From contig CALMJH010000017.1 in the NCBI GenBank assembly GCA_937864175.1, positions 1-64,000 on the forward strand: a stretch of DNA of 64,000 nucleotides, in the 5' to 3' direction. This DNA is from an uncultured Burkholderiales bacterium. Lineage in GTDB: Bacteria; Pseudomonadota; Gammaproteobacteria; Burkholderiales; Burkholderiaceae_A. Below are positions 11,223 to 20,626 of the stretch, piece by piece. Every line of letters begins with the position of its first letter. The stretch's first letter is position 1. The notes below the pieces were generated by a model. It did not search any database. It saw nothing but the letters and a program-made list of their open reading frames with translations, and had not been told where the DNA came from. Made by a program: the position numbers and the translations under genes.

Positions 11223-11251
11223 TTGGTCAATCCAAAAAAGCCCGCTACACT
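11223..11251 (+). promoter_or_regulatory. Putative sigma-70 promoter upstream of the CorC-like gene
   Basis: TTGGTC (11223-11228), a 17-bp spacer, then TACACT (11246-11251). The predicted start site, 7 bp after the -10, is the A of an ATG at 11258. Both boxes deviate from consensus, but the spacing is ideal. Confidence 0.45.
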
Positions 11252-11257
11252 CGTTTC

Positions 11258-11302
11258 ATGAAAACCACGTCGTTGCCGAAGGGCGCGACCACCCACCCTT
11301 GA
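11258..11302 (+). CDS. Possible 14-residue leader peptide overlapping the CorC-like start
   Basis: ATG at 11258 opens a 14-codon frame, MKTTSLPKGATTHP, ending in a TGA at 11300-11302. That TGA overlaps the TTG start of the next gene (sequence TTGA), the layout of translationally coupled genes. The ATG falls at the expected transcription start of the TACACT promoter, so it would be translated from a leaderless mRNA. No homologue is known to me. It may be a coupling peptide that helps ribosomes reach the weak TTG, or it may be a chance frame. Confidence 0.3.
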   Translation: MKTTSLPKGATTHP

Positions 11303-12621
11303 ACGATTTGCCCCTCTGGGCGCAGGGCCTTGCCCTGCTCCTCATGCTGCTGATCTCGGCCTTCTTCTCAATGTCCGAGACCGGCCTGATGGCAGTCAAC
11401 CGATACCGCATGAGAAGCCTGGCAGCCCAGGGCCGAAGGGGTGCTCGTCAGGTGCTGCGGCTGCTGGGCAAGACCGACCAGCTGCTGGCCACCATTCTTC
11501 TGGGCAACAACCTCGTCAATGCGGCCCTCACCGCCATGATCACGGCCATCGCCATCCGAACCTTTGGCAACAACGACGAGGTCCTTGCGATTGCCACCGG
11601 GGTGGCCGCAAGTCTCTTGATTGTCTTTGCGGAGATTCTGCCCAAGGTCATCGGGGCCAATCGCCCCGAGATGGTCGCCATGACCACCAGCCATGGACTG
11701 GTGCCACTGGTCGCCCTCTTTCGTCCGCTGGTGGCCGTTATTAATCGTCTGGTCTCCAGCCTGCTCAGCCTGTTTCGCCTGAAATCCCCCTCGGGCAATC
11801 GCGAGGCGATGACAACCGACGACCTGCGCGTGGCGGTCTTGGAGTCCTCTAGCTTTATTCCAAGCCAACACCGCAGCATCATGCTGAATCTCTTCGACCT
11901 TGAGGACCTGACGGTAGATGACGTCATGGTGCCCAGAGGCAACATAGAGGCGCTTGACCTTGACGAAGACGATGCCGTCCTCATCGAGCAGATCACCACC
12001 AGTTTTCACAACCGGCTGATCGTCTACCGCGGTGACCTCTCGCAGGTCGAGGGCCTGCTCAACGTTCGGCGTGCCCTGTCGATGATTGGCAAGTCCGAGT
12101 TTTCCAAGGAACGGCTGGTCGAGCTTTTGGTGCCGGCCTACTTTGTGCCGTCGGGAACCAAGCTCTTTAGCCAGCTGAAGTTCTTCCAGGAGCAGAAAAA
12201 GCACCTGGCCCTGGTGGTGGATGAGTACGGTGAGATCGATGGCCTGGTGACGCTGCAGGACATTGTGGAAGAGCTGGTTGGTGAGTTCGATGGCCAGAGC
12301 CCAAAGGCAGTCCACCGCATGCGGTGGCAGCCTGATGGTCGAATTTCGGTCGACGGCATGGTCTTGGTACGAGAGCTCAATCGCCAGCTGGGCCTCGACC
12401 TTCCGGTGGATGGTCCCAAGACCCTCAACGGTCTCATTCTCGAGGCCCTGCAAGATCTCCCCGAGTCTCACGTCAGCCTAAAGGTCGCGGGGGTGCCCAT
12501 GGAGATTCTGCAAGTCCAAGACCGGCGCATTCGCCGAGTCGCCCTCCAGAGACCCCTGCCGGCCGATGACCACGCCTCTAATGCCAGACCCAGCGAGCCT
12601 CCCCGCCCCTCCGGGCCTTGA
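11299..12621 (+). CDS. CorC/HlyC-family membrane protein (DUF21-CBS-CorC_HlyC)
   Basis: A 440-residue inner-membrane protein of the YtfL/CorB/HlyC type. The N-terminal DUF21 (CNNM) domain has about four hydrophobic segments from residue 9 to 160, including SAFFSMSETGLMAVNRYRMR. A CBS pair follows (about 205-320; DDVMVPRGNIEALDLDEDD and HLALVVDEYGEIDGLVTLQD), then the FAD-like CorC_HlyC domain. Relatives take part in magnesium or other cation homeostasis; the exact substrate is unknown here. The first usable start in frame is TTG 11299, just downstream of a short possible leader ORF. The Pro-rich tail overlaps pilD by 56 bp. Confidence 0.87.
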   Translation: MNDLPLWAQGLALLLMLLISAFFSMSETGLMAVNRYRMRSLAAQGRRGARQVLRLLGKTDQLLATILLGNNLVNAALTAMITAIAIRTFGNNDEVLAIATGVAASLLIVFAEILPKVIGANRPEMVAMTTSHGLVPLVALFRPLVAVINRLVSSLLSLFRLKSPSGNREAMTTDDLRVAVLESSSFIPSQHRSIMLNLFDLEDLTVDDVMVPRGNIEALDLDEDDAVLIEQITTSFHNRLIVYRGDLSQVEGLLNVRRALSMIGKSEFSKERLVELLVPAYFVPSGTKLFSQLKFFQEQKKHLALVVDEYGEIDGLVTLQDIVEELVGEFDGQSPKAVHRMRWQPDGRISVDGMVLVRELNRQLGLDLPVDGPKTLNGLILEALQDLPESHVSLKVAGVPMEILQVQDRRIRRVALQRPLPADDHASNARPSEPPRPSGP

Positions 12622-13384
12622 ATTCAGTTCGTCCCTGCCGCCCGACCTCCTGGCCGGACTCGTCAGTCTTCTGAGCCTCTGGCTTCTCAGGCGGTGGCTA
12701 GGGCCAGAAGTCAACCACTGGCTGGAGGCGCCGGCCCAGCCCTGGCCCAGACCAGGCTGGGGACCCTGGGCCATAGGCCTCGTCATCTGTCTGGCATTTA
12801 ACCACCTGCTGCTCGCCCAGACACCCGGGCTCGGGCAAGACTGGGTTCATGCAGCGCTGGTGGGATTCTGGTCGGCTGCCCTGGTTCTCGCAGCCCTCAT
12901 CGACCTGCAGACTCGGCTGCTGCCCGACCGCCTCACCGGGCTTGTGGCTGCTCTGGCCCTGGTGCTGGCGGCTGCAGACAGGGGCTGGGTGAGCCCCGCT
13001 GCCGCGCTGGCGGGTGGACTCATGGGCTGGAGCCTGCCCTGGCTGGTTAACCGCTGGCACCGCATTCGCCTTCAGGCCTCGACCAGCCCCACCGAGGCCA
13101 TCGGCCGAGGAGACCTCTGCCTGCTCGCAGCCCTGGGGCTCTGGGTCGGGCCGATTGGTTTGGCCGCTGTCTTGGTAACCGCAAGTCTGCTCGCTTTGGT
13201 GCAGGTGGGTCTGCTGGGCCTCGTGCAGTGGGCCCTAAGAGGTGGTGTTGGTGGTGGTCCTGCACCCACGTCCGGTCCGGTGGCCCTGGGTCCGTGGATT
13301 GCGCTTGGGGCCCTGCTGGTCTCTCTTCCAAAGGTCGCAGACCTGCTCGGCGCGGGGCTGCTCATGGCAAACTCCGGCCTATGA
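12566..13384 (+). CDS. pilD: Prepilin-peptidase-like A24 protease lacking the N-terminal methylase domain
   Basis: Aspartic membrane protease of the PilD/GspO family, which cleaves leader peptides of type IV pilins and type II pseudopilins. The 272-residue protein is very hydrophobic. Both catalytic aspartates are present: D113 in ALIDLQTRLLPDRLT and D183 in the GxGD motif GRGDLCLLAALG, where the usual Lys after GD-x is Cys. Full-length PilD has an N-terminal cytoplasmic zinc domain with CxxC pairs that N-methylates the new N-terminus; residues 1-75 here have no such cysteines. No pilB or pilC lies nearby, although in many Betaproteobacteria pilB-pilC-pilD-coaE are contiguous. It overlaps coaE by ATGA. 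Cleavage without methylation is possible. Confidence 0.8.
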   Translation: MTTPLMPDPASLPAPPGLEFSSSLPPDLLAGLVSLLSLWLLRRWLGPEVNHWLEAPAQPWPRPGWGPWAIGLVICLAFNHLLLAQTPGLGQDWVHAALVGFWSAALVLAALIDLQTRLLPDRLTGLVAALALVLAAADRGWVSPAAALAGGLMGWSLPWLVNRWHRIRLQASTSPTEAIGRGDLCLLAALGLWVGPIGLAAVLVTASLLALVQVGLLGLVQWALRGGVGGGPAPTSGPVALGPWIALGALLVSLPKVADLLGAGLLMANSGL

Positions 13385-14001
13385 AGACCCCCGTTGTTGT
13401 ACTCACTGGTGGGATGGGCATGGGCAAATCAACGGCCTGCAGCCTCCTGCAGGAGTTGGGCATTGAGGTCGTCGATGCCGACAGCCTGGCCCATCAACTC
13501 ACCCAGCCCGACGGCGAGGCCATTGCGGCCATCGAGGCCGTCTTTGGGCGATCGGTTATTCGTGCTGACGGTGGTCTAGACCGACCCGCCATGCGAGCCC
13601 GGGCCTTTGAATCGCCTGGGCAACGGGTCCAGCTGGAGTCCATTCTCCACCCGCTGATCCAGGCGGCCGCCCAGGAGGCATTGGGGCGCGCCAGAGGGCC
13701 TTACTGCGTCTATGCCGTCCCGCTCTGGGCCGAGGTCTATGGCCAAGAGAGGCCCGACTGGGCCTGGCGTGTGGTGACCCTCGACTTGCCGACCGACATT
13801 CAGCTGGCCAGAATCCGCAGCCGCGGGGCCCCACCCGACGACGAGCTGCAGGCCATGCTCGACCGGCAGGCCAGCCGCAGAGACCGCAGACAGTCGGCCG
13901 ACCTGGTCATCGACAACCGCGGCAGCCTTGACGATCTCAGGCGGGAGATTAGGGCCCTTCACACGAGGCTGGTCTCGGAGAGTCCTTCCAAACAGGCCTG
14001 A
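13381..14001 (+). CDS. coaE: Dephospho-CoA kinase
   Basis: Last step of coenzyme A synthesis: ATP-dependent phosphorylation of the 3'-OH of dephospho-CoA. The 206-residue P-loop kinase has VVVLTGGMGMGKSTACSLL (Walker A), VVDADSLAHQL, the substrate-binding VPLWAEVYGQE region and the lid RQASRRDRRQSADLVIDN. Start ATG 13381 overlaps the pilD stop (ATGA); length matches the family. It is followed by zapD, the usual betaproteobacterial order. Confidence 0.95.
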   Translation: MKTPVVVLTGGMGMGKSTACSLLQELGIEVVDADSLAHQLTQPDGEAIAAIEAVFGRSVIRADGGLDRPAMRARAFESPGQRVQLESILHPLIQAAAQEALGRARGPYCVYAVPLWAEVYGQERPDWAWRVVTLDLPTDIQLARIRSRGAPPDDELQAMLDRQASRRDRRQSADLVIDNRGSLDDLRREIRALHTRLVSESPSKQA

Positions 14002-14007
14002 ATCAGG

Positions 14008-14013
14008 CACAAT
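14008..14013 (+). promoter_or_regulatory. Possible -10 element of zapD
   Basis: CACAAT ends 7 nt before the zapD ATG at 14020, with CTTCCA as a poor -35 after a 17-bp spacer. No Shine-Dalgarno sequence precedes the ATG. This is the same geometry as at ypjD and at the leader ORF at 11258. Confidence 0.25.
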
Positions 14014-14019
14014 GCCCTG

Positions 14020-14802
14020 ATGTCTGGACTGTTCGGTCATCCGCCTCAGATCTTTGATTTCCCGTGTAACGAGCGGGTTCGGATGATGCTGCGCCTCGAG
14101 TGCCTCGGCAACCGACTCCACCAACTCATCACACTGGACACGCCAGCAGCACACGAGGCTTGGCTGAGCTGCCACTTCGAACTCTACGACCTGCTGTCCA
14201 CACGCAGCGACGTCAAAAATGAACTCCTCCAAGAACTAGAACGACAGCGTCAGGCCCTGAGTCGCTACGAGGGCAAGCCCGGAGTAGCCGCAGACCGACT
14301 CGAGCGTGTCTTAACAGAACTCTCGCAGACCTACACGCAGCTCTCGGATGTCCCCATGCGCCTCGGGCCCCACCTGCCAGAGCATGAGTTCCTCAATACG
14401 CTCAAGGGCCGTGCCGGAATCCCCGCTGGCAGTTGCAGCTTCGACCTTCCGGCGCTTCATGTCTGGCTCAAACGTCCCCTGCAGGACCGCATCGACCTCA
14501 TGGCCAGTTGGCTGCGTCACCTGGAGCCCATCATCCATGCGGCGGGTCTTGGCCTGGGCTTCATGCGAGATGGTTCTGAGCCCCATGCCCACGTCGCCGT
14601 CAATGGGGCCTTCGAGATGAGCCCCAATGGTCGTCAGGCCAGACTGATCCGCATCCAGATCCACGACGAACGCGAACTGGTCTGCGAGGTCAGCGCCAAC
14701 AAATATGTGGTCGCCGTCCGATTCCGGCAGCTCAATGCCCAGCTTGGACTCTCACCAATCGAGGGGGAGTTGCCCTTCCAGATGGCCCTCTGCGATCTCT
14801 AG
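14020..14802 (+). CDS. zapD: Cell division protein ZapD (Z-ring associated)
   Basis: Cytoplasmic protein that binds the C-terminal tail of FtsZ and bundles filaments at midcell. The 260-residue sequence has the family features FDFPCNERVRMMLRLE near the N-terminus, an alpha-helical middle (LRHLEPIIHAAG and so on) and a beta-rich C-terminal half ending QLNAQLGLSPIEGELPFQMALCDL. It follows coaE by 18 bp. Its last 51 bp overlap convergent mutT. A zinc-finger gyrase inhibitor gene, yacG, usually follows zapD; none is present in this gap. Confidence 0.93.
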   Translation: MSGLFGHPPQIFDFPCNERVRMMLRLECLGNRLHQLITLDTPAAHEAWLSCHFELYDLLSTRSDVKNELLQELERQRQALSRYEGKPGVAADRLERVLTELSQTYTQLSDVPMRLGPHLPEHEFLNTLKGRAGIPAGSCSFDLPALHVWLKRPLQDRIDLMASWLRHLEPIIHAAGLGLGFMRDGSEPHAHVAVNGAFEMSPNGRQARLIRIQIHDERELVCEVSANKYVVAVRFRQLNAQLGLSPIEGELPFQMALCDL

Positions 14803-15222
14803 GGCTCTGATAAGCGGCAGACTCGCCGGCAGCACCGGATAAGGCATCGCCACTGCTTGTGAGTGGCCCAGCCGACGACCAAAGTCGACCCAGCAGGCCT
14901 GCTGGCCCTCACGCAGGGCCAGGCCTCTTCTAAGAGAGCCCTCTGGCCCGTGCCAGTCTCGAATCAGACAGAAGTGCAGGGCCACATGGGCATGCGGATA
15001 GACATAGTCTCTTGAACCCAATGGCCTCACAGCCTCTGGTTGCAGATGAAGCCCCAACTCCTCGTCAAGCTCTCTGGCAAGCGCCTGGGCCACCGTCTCT
15101 CCTGCCTCAATTTTTCCGCCGGGAAACTCCCACCAGCCGGCATAGACCTTCCCGGCCGGCCGACTGGTCATGAGGATTCTCTGGTGGTCATCCTGGACGA
15201 GGCCAACCGCGACCTGCAGCAT
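14752..15222 (-). CDS. mutT: MutT-type Nudix hydrolase (8-oxo-dGTP diphosphatase)
   Basis: Sanitises the nucleotide pool by hydrolysing 8-oxo-dGTP. The 156-residue protein contains the Nudix box GGKIEAGETVAQALARELDEEL from about residue 35, preceded by VYAGWWEFPGGK, the classic MutT arrangement. Substrate is inferred from family and neighbourhood (argJ-ATPase-mutT is a common betaproteobacterial order). It starts 18 bp after the DUF815 stop codon, and its 3' end lies inside zapD on the other strand. Confidence 0.88.
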   Translation of the reverse strand: MLQVAVGLVQDDHQRILMTSRPAGKVYAGWWEFPGGKIEAGETVAQALARELDEELGLHLQPEAVRPLGSRDYVYPHAHVALHFCLIRDWHGPEGSLRRGLALREGQQACWVDFGRRLGHSQAVAMPYPVLPASLPLIRALEIAEGHLEGQLPLDW

Positions 15223-15240
15223 AAAACGGTGGTGTCCGAT

Positions 15241-16134
15241 CTACTCGGTAGCGCTGGCGTCTTGCTGAGCCGCCCAGTCTTTGGCAAAGGCAAGGGCCAC
15301 ACGACCGGACCGCGAGCCGCGCTCCGTGGCCCACTGGAGTGCGGGCTGCCGAGCGGCCTGTCTTGCGGCATGCGAGAGACCATAGCTGCGCAGCCAGTGG
15401 TCGACGATGTCCAGGTAGTCGGCCTGGTTGAAGCTGTGAAACGAGACCCAGAGACCAAACCGATCAGAGAGAGAGATACGCTCCTCGATGGTCTCACCGG
15501 GATGAAGGTCACCGTTCTCGTCGTACTCCACAGCCAGGTTGTCTCGCATCGACTCTGGCATGAGGTGGCGACGGTTGGAGGTGGCATAGATGAGGAGGTT
15601 GCTGGCCTGGGCGCTCAGACCACCATCCAGGACTGTCTTGAGGGCCTTGTAGCCAGCCTCCCCCTGCTCAAACGAGAGGTCGTCGCAGAAGACCACAAAC
15701 CGCTCCGGTCGGTGGCCAACCAATTCGGCCACCAGGGGCAGGTCGACCAGGTCTTGTTTGTCGATCTCAATCAGGCGCAGCCCCGCATCCCCAAAGGCCG
15801 AGAGACAGGCCCGCACCAGCGAGGACTTGCCCGTTCCTCGGGCACCGGTGAGCAAGACATTGTTGGCGGGCAGGCCTCGGACAAACTGGCGAGTGTTCTT
15901 AACGACCCGCTCGGCCTGGGCATCAACATGGCGAAGGTCTTTGAGATCAATCTGCGCAAAACTGGTCACCGGCTGGAGAAAGGAGACATGACCCAGGAGG
16001 GTGGACCGCCTAATCCAACGGAAGGCGAGTTGCTGGGTGAAGTCGATCTCGGGTGGCGAGGGCGGCAACAAGGCGTCGAGTTTGCGGCCAAGCCGAAGCC
16101 ACAGAGCTGCGGCGTTAGGATCGGTAGTCGGCAT
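15241..16134 (-). CDS. DUF815 AAA-type ATPase
   Basis: A 297-residue cytoplasmic ATPase of unknown role. Walker A is in [19 protein letters not shown] (about residues 100-118), Walker B in [13 protein letters not shown], with a sensor-like [15 protein letters not shown]. The C-terminal part, [20 protein letters not shown], is diagnostic for the DUF815 group. Start ATG 16134 lies 20 bp inside the end of argJ, suggesting coupled translation. The conserved argJ-DUF815-mutT order gives no clear functional clue. Confidence 0.88.
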   Translation of the reverse strand: MPTTDPNAAALWLRLGRKLDALLPPSPPEIDFTQQLAFRWIRRSTLLGHVSFLQPVTSFAQIDLKDLRHVDAQAERVVKNTRQFVRGLPANNVLLTGARGTGKSSLVRACLSAFGDAGLRLIEIDKQDLVDLPLVAELVGHRPERFVVFCDDLSFEQGEAGYKALKTVLDGGLSAQASNLLIYATSNRRHLMPESMRDNLAVEYDENGDLHPGETIEERISLSDRFGLWVSFHSFNQADYLDIVDHWLRSYGLSHAARQAARQPALQWATERGSRSGRVALAFAKDWAAQQDASATE

Positions 16135-17347
16135 TGATCGAGACGTAGTCGTGGGAGAGGTCGCAGGTGTAGACGGTGGCCCGGGCATTGCCCCTGGCCA
16201 GATCCACCCGAATGGTCATCTCGGACTGGGCCATAACGGCGGCACCCGCCTGCTCGGTGTAGGTCTGGGCGCGTCCGCCATGTTCAGCGACCAGGACCTG
16301 GTCGAGCCAGACCCGAATGGCCTCGACACGCAGGTCTGGCACCCCGCTGTAGCCGATAGCGGCGAGGATTCGGCCGAGGTTTGGGTCGCTGGCAAAAAAC
16401 GCGGTCTTGACCAGTGGCGAGTGCCCGATGGCATAGGCCACCTGGCGAGCCTCGTCTCGGGACCGGGCCCCTTGAACCTCGATGGTGATGAACTTGGTGG
16501 CACCCTCACCGTCACGAACGATGGCCTGGGCCAGCTCGAGACAGACGCCCAGGAATGCCTGATGAAAGGCCTGCCAGTCTGCGCTGCCCTGATCGGCCAA
16601 TTCAAAATGACAGCCTGACTCACCGGTGGCGACCGTGACAAAGGAGTCGTTGGTGCTGGTATCTCCATCGATGGTGACGGAGTTAAAAGTCTCGTCTGCG
16701 ACCGCCTTGGTGAGCTGCTGGAGCAAGTCGGGCGCCAGGCCCGCATCGGTTGCAACAAAGCCCAGCATCGTGGCCATGTTGGGTCGGATCATGCCCGCCC
16801 CCTTGCTGATACCGGTAATGGTGACCTGACGGCCTGCAATCTCTAGCCGGCGGCTGGCGGCTTTGGGCTGGGTGTCGGTGGTCATGATGGCTTGGGCCGC
16901 ATCGAGCCAGTCGGCCTGGCCCAGCTGATTGACCAGCAGGCCGATGCCCTTTTCTAGCCGATCCATGGGCAGGTGTTCAAGAATTACGCCCGTTGAAAAT
17001 GGCAAGACCTGACTGGGCTCAAGAGCCAACAGGCTGGCCAGATGCTCGCAAGACCGGTTGGCATTGGCCAGGCCCTGGGGTCCTGTACCGGCATTGGCGC
17101 AGCCCGTATTCACCAACCAGGCGCGAACTCCTTTGGCCTGCTCTAGGTGAGAGCGGCAGACCTGGACGGGTGCCGCACAAAATGCATTCTGGGTGAAGAC
17201 CCCGGCCACGGTGCTCTGTGGCGCAAGGCTGACCAGCAGCATGTCCGATCGATTGGCCTTGCGAATGCCTGCATGGGTCACCGCCAGGCGGATGCCCTGA
17301 ACCGGGTAAAGCGATTGACGGTCGGGCAGGGGAAGGTTCACGGGCAT
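16115..17347 (-). CDS. argJ: Bifunctional glutamate N-acetyltransferase / amino-acid acetyltransferase
   Basis: Transfers the acetyl group from N-acetylornithine to glutamate, running the cyclic arginine pathway; some members also use acetyl-CoA. The precursor self-cleaves at a conserved Thr into two chains. The 410-residue protein shows [20 protein letters not shown], where ATML is the cleavage site, plus [13 protein letters not shown] and [14 protein letters not shown] for substrate binding. Family-typical length. Between secA (33 bp upstream) and the DUF815 ATPase (20-bp overlap). Confidence 0.96.
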   Translation of the reverse strand: MPVNLPLPDRQSLYPVQGIRLAVTHAGIRKANRSDMLLVSLAPQSTVAGVFTQNAFCAAPVQVCRSHLEQAKGVRAWLVNTGCANAGTGPQGLANANRSCEHLASLLALEPSQVLPFSTGVILEHLPMDRLEKGIGLLVNQLGQADWLDAAQAIMTTDTQPKAASRRLEIAGRQVTITGISKGAGMIRPNMATMLGFVATDAGLAPDLLQQLTKAVADETFNSVTIDGDTSTNDSFVTVATGESGCHFELADQGSADWQAFHQAFLGVCLELAQAIVRDGEGATKFITIEVQGARSRDEARQVAYAIGHSPLVKTAFFASDPNLGRILAAIGYSGVPDLRVEAIRVWLDQVLVAEHGGRAQTYTEQAGAAVMAQSEMTIRVDLARGNARATVYTCDLSHDYVSINADYRS

Positions 17348-17379
17348 GGTGGTCGGTCTCCCTCAGGTGGGCGGAAGGT

Positions 17380-20136
17380 CTACTTGAGGCTGCCGTGACA
17401 GGCCTTGAACTTCTTGCCAGACCCGCAGGGACAGGGATCGTTTCGACCTACCTTTGGAAACTCTCGACGAACCGGTTGTCCCGAAGCGGCCACAGAGGCG
17501 TCTTCCTGGGCAGGCTGGCCTTCTTCGGCCCCAAGGTCCTGCTCCTGAAAATCTGCATGGGTGAAGGCGAGATCCCGTGGGCCAGCAGCGGCTTTGGCCT
17601 GGGCCTCCTCGGCTGCGCGGGCCATCTCTTCCTCACTGGCCACCTCGACGCTCATGAGTACGCCGATGACCTCATCGCGGACCCGCTCTAAGAGGGCCTC
17701 AAAGAGGTTGAAGGCCTCACGCTTGTACTCCTGCTTGGGGTCCTTCTGGGCATAGCCCCGAAGGTGGATGCCCTGACGAAGATGGTCCAAAGCCGCCAGG
17801 TGCTCACGCCAGGCCGTGTCCAGGTGCTGCAAGAGGACTGACCGCTCGAAGTCATGAAACAGGCCCTCGGGCACGGGCGCGACCTTGCGGGCATAAGCCT
17901 CTCGGGCCTGCTCACAGACCAGCTCCACCAGGCCCTCGTCGTCCATCTCACTGGACTGGCCCAGGGCCGTCGTCAGATCGACCGTGAGCCGGAAGGTCTC
18001 CTGCAGGTGTTGGCTGAGGCCCGGCAGGTCCCATTGCTCCTCGATGCTCTCGGCCGGCACAAATCGACGAGTCGCTGCCGTCATGCTGCCGTCTCGGAGC
18101 CGACCGATCAGCTCGCTCAGATCATCGGACTCGAGAATCTCATTGCGCTGGGCATAGATGATTTTTCGCTGATCGTTGGCAACGTTGTCGTACTCCAGCA
18201 GCTGCTTTCGAATCTCGAAATTGCGGTTCTCAACCTTGCGCTGGGCACTCTCGATCGACCTGGAGACCATTCCCGCCTCGATGGCCTCCCCCCTTGGCAC
18301 TCCCAGTCGGTCCATGATGGCCTTCATGCGATCACCGGCAAAGATGCGCAGCAGGGGATCGTCCATAGAGAGGTAAAAGCGCGAGGAGCCTGGGTCACCC
18401 TGTCGACCTGCGCGGCCCCGGAGCTGGTTGTCGATTCGACGAGACTCATGACGCTCGGTGCCAATAATATGAAGACCCCCGGCGGCCAGGACCTGCTCAT
18501 GCAGAGCCCGCCACTGCTGGCGAAGGGCCTCGACCTGCGAGGCCTTCGATGAGGGGTTAGCCTCGGTCGCCTCAATGGCCTGGACCATCTTCTCGATATT
18601 GCCGCCCAAGACAATGTCGGTGCCCCGACCCGCCATGTTGGTGGCGATGGTGATCACGCCCGGGCGGCCAGCCTGGGCCACGATCTCCGCCTCACGCTCA
18701 TGCTGCTTGGCGTTGAGGACCTGATGGTCGAGAGACTCTTTGGTGAGAATGGCCGAGAGGCTCTCGGACGCCTCAATCGAGGTCGTTCCCACGAGGATGG
18801 GCTGGCCCTGCTGGTGGCGCTGACGAATGTCCGCCACGATGGCCTCGGTCTTTTCCTCGGCCGTGCGGAAGATCTGGTCTTGGAGGTCTTTGCGGATCAT
18901 GGGCCGGTGAGTCGGCACGATGACCGTCTCCAAGCCATAGATCTGTTGAAATTCAAAGGCCTCGGTGTCAGCGGTGCCGGTCATGCCGGCCAGCTTGCCG
19001 TACATGCGGAAGTAGTTCTGAAAGGTAATGGAGGCCAGCGTCTGGTTTTCTGCCTCGATGGCCACACCCTCTTTAGCCTCGACGGCCTGGTGGAGGCCAT
19101 CGGACCACCGACGGCCGGACATGAGGCGCCCGGTGAACTCATCGACAATCACGACCTTGCCCGCCTGAACGACGTAGTGCTGGTCTTTGAAATACAGCAC
19201 ATGGGCTCTGAGGGCCGCCATCAGGTGGTGCAGCAGGGTGATGTTGGCTGCATCGTAGAGGCTGGCGCCTGGGGGCAAGACCCCCATCTGCTCGAGCAGC
19301 TGCTCGGACTTCTCAAAGCCCGCATCGGAGAGGTGGACCTGCCGGCCCTTCTCATCCAGGAAGTAGTCGCCAGGGCCGTCTTCGGTCAGTTGACGCGTGA
19401 GACGGCTGGGCAAGTCGTTGACGGCGCGGTAGAGCTCAATGGTGTCGTCGGCCTGTCCGGAGATGATGAGCGGCGTCCGAGCCTCGTCAATCAGGATCGA
19501 GTCCACCTCGTCGATGATGGCAAAGCGCAGGCTTCGCTGTGTGCGGGAGGTCTTGTTCGAGACCATGTTGTCCCGAAGGTAGTCAAATCCGAATTCATTG
19601 TTGGTGCCGTAGGTGATGTCGGCCCTGTAGGCCTGCTGCTTGGCCTCCGACTCGAGACCCGAGAGATTCACGCCTGTGGTCAGGCCCAGAAAGCCATAGA
19701 GACGACCCATCCAGTCGGCATCCCGTTGGGCCAGGTATTCGTTGACGGTGACCACATGAACACCCTGGCCAGCGAGGGCATTGAGGTAGGCCGGCAGGGT
19801 GGCCATAAGGGTCTTGCCCTCTCCCGTGCGCATCTCGGCGATCTTGCCATCGTGCAGAACCATGCCGCCAATGAGCTGCACGTCGAAGTGCCGCATACCC
19901 AGGACTCTGGAGGAGGCCTCTCGACAGGTTGCAAAGGCCTCGGGCAGAAGGTCCTCGAGAGACTCTCCCGCCTCGAATCGGGCCTTGAGTCGAGGCGTCT
20001 GGGCCGCCAACTCCTGGTCAGACAGGGCTGAGAGCCCAGCCTCGAGCCGGCCAATGGCCTCGACTCTGCTCTGGTATTTTTTGATGAGCCGCTGGTTGCG
20101 GCTGCCGAAGACGGAGGACAGAAAGCGACTTAGCAT
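17380..20136 (-). CDS. secA: Preprotein translocase ATPase SecA
   Basis: Motor that pushes unfolded secretory proteins through SecYEG. The 918-residue protein includes [20 protein letters not shown] (Walker A), [20 protein letters not shown] (DEAD-like Walker B), the preprotein-crosslinking domain, [33 protein letters not shown] and [17 protein letters not shown] (helicase motifs V and VI), and a C-terminal zinc finger [14 protein letters not shown] for SecB and lipids. Start ATG 20136, where the family begins ([20 protein letters not shown]); the upstream in-frame extension overlaps dciA. A TACCCT hexamer lies 9 bp before the ATG and is a possible -10. Divergent from dciA with a 17-bp gap. 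Confidence 0.97.
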   Translation of the reverse strand: MLSRFLSSVFGSRNQRLIKKYQSRVEAIGRLEAGLSALSDQELAAQTPRLKARFEAGESLEDLLPEAFATCREASSRVLGMRHFDVQLIGGMVLHDGKIAEMRTGEGKTLMATLPAYLNALAGQGVHVVTVNEYLAQRDADWMGRLYGFLGLTTGVNLSGLESEAKQQAYRADITYGTNNEFGFDYLRDNMVSNKTSRTQRSLRFAIIDEVDSILIDEARTPLIISGQADDTIELYRAVNDLPSRLTRQLTEDGPGDYFLDEKGRQVHLSDAGFEKSEQLLEQMGVLPPGASLYDAANITLLHHLMAALRAHVLYFKDQHYVVQAGKVVIVDEFTGRLMSGRRWSDGLHQAVEAKEGVAIEAENQTLASITFQNYFRMYGKLAGMTGTADTEAFEFQQIYGLETVIVPTHRPMIRKDLQDQIFRTAEEKTEAIVADIRQRHQQGQPILVGTTSIEASESLSAILTKESLDHQVLNAKQHEREAEIVAQAGRPGVITIATNMAGRGTDIVLGGNIEKMVQAIEATEANPSSKASQVEALRQQWRALHEQVLAAGGLHIIGTERHESRRIDNQLRGRAGRQGDPGSSRFYLSMDDPLLRIFAGDRMKAIMDRLGVPRGEAIEAGMVSRSIESAQRKVENRNFEIRKQLLEYDNVANDQRKIIYAQRNEILESDDLSELIGRLRDGSMTAATRRFVPAESIEEQWDLPGLSQHLQETFRLTVDLTTALGQSSEMDDEGLVELVCEQAREAYARKVAPVPEGLFHDFERSVLLQHLDTAWREHLAALDHLRQGIHLRGYAQKDPKQEYKREAFNLFEALLERVRDEVIGVLMSVEVASEEEMARAAEEAQAKAAAGPRDLAFTHADFQEQDLGAEEGQPAQEDASVAASGQPVRREFPKVGRNDPCPCGSGKKFKACHGSLK

Positions 20137-20153
20137 AAGGCGGCTAGGGTAGC

Positions 20154-20615
20154 ATGGCCGGTGTGAAGAATCTTGCGCCAACCGCCCGTCCAAGCCTCGT
20201 TCAGGCCCTGCAGCAGGGCCTGGACCAGACCACGGCGGCGCGGCTTGCCGAGTCTCTGGCTCTGGCTCAACGGGTTCGATCCTGCCTGGCTCGACTCGGC
20301 CAGGAGCGACTGGCCCAGTTGGTGGTGGGGGCCCACCGATCCGACCCGGCTCGCGGCGTCCGTGGCAGCCAACTCACCATCGTGGCTCAGCAGCATTCAG
20401 CGGCAGCCAAGCTCAAGCTGGTCGCCAAGGAGGTTCTAGAGGCTCTGCAGTCCGAGGGGCTGGGGTTTCAGTCGGTGAGTGTTCGCGCCCAACGACTGGT
20501 GACCGCGGGTCCGCGGCCGGTGAAGGGGCCGCGGCCATCTGTACCCGCCACCGCCCGGGCCCGGCTCATGGCTGCAGTGGGTCTAGGATCGACAGAGGCC
20601 GGACCGGACCGTTAG
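20154..20615 (+). CDS. dciA: DciA-like (DUF721) putative replicative helicase loader
   Basis: DciA proteins load the DnaB helicase in bacteria lacking DnaC. The 153-residue protein fits DUF721 in length and layout: a helical N-terminal part, then a compact domain with [21 protein letters not shown] resembling the family's KH-like core (hydrophobic strand, then helix), then a Pro/Arg-rich tail. Similarity is moderate by eye; the position between secA and lpxC, divergent from secA, matches the DUF721 gene of other Betaproteobacteria and supports the call. Its 3' end nearly meets the lpxC stop (11-bp gap). Confidence 0.72.
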   Translation: MAGVKNLAPTARPSLVQALQQGLDQTTAARLAESLALAQRVRSCLARLGQERLAQLVVGAHRSDPARGVRGSQLTIVAQQHSAAAKLKLVAKEVLEALQSEGLGFQSVSVRAQRLVTAGPRPVKGPRPSVPATARARLMAAVGLGSTEAGPDR

Positions 20616-20626
20616 GTCCAACATCG

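Noticed and set aside
11368..12471. A 367-codon minus-strand frame
   Set aside because: Antisense to the CorC-like gene, whose DUF21 and CBS motifs are unmistakable.
15040..16137. A 365-codon plus-strand frame
   Set aside because: Antisense to mutT and the DUF815 ATPase; no family features in the translated product.
18700..20031. A 443-codon plus-strand frame
   Set aside because: Lies wholly inside secA in antisense; high GC third positions on the minus strand keep the opposite frame open.
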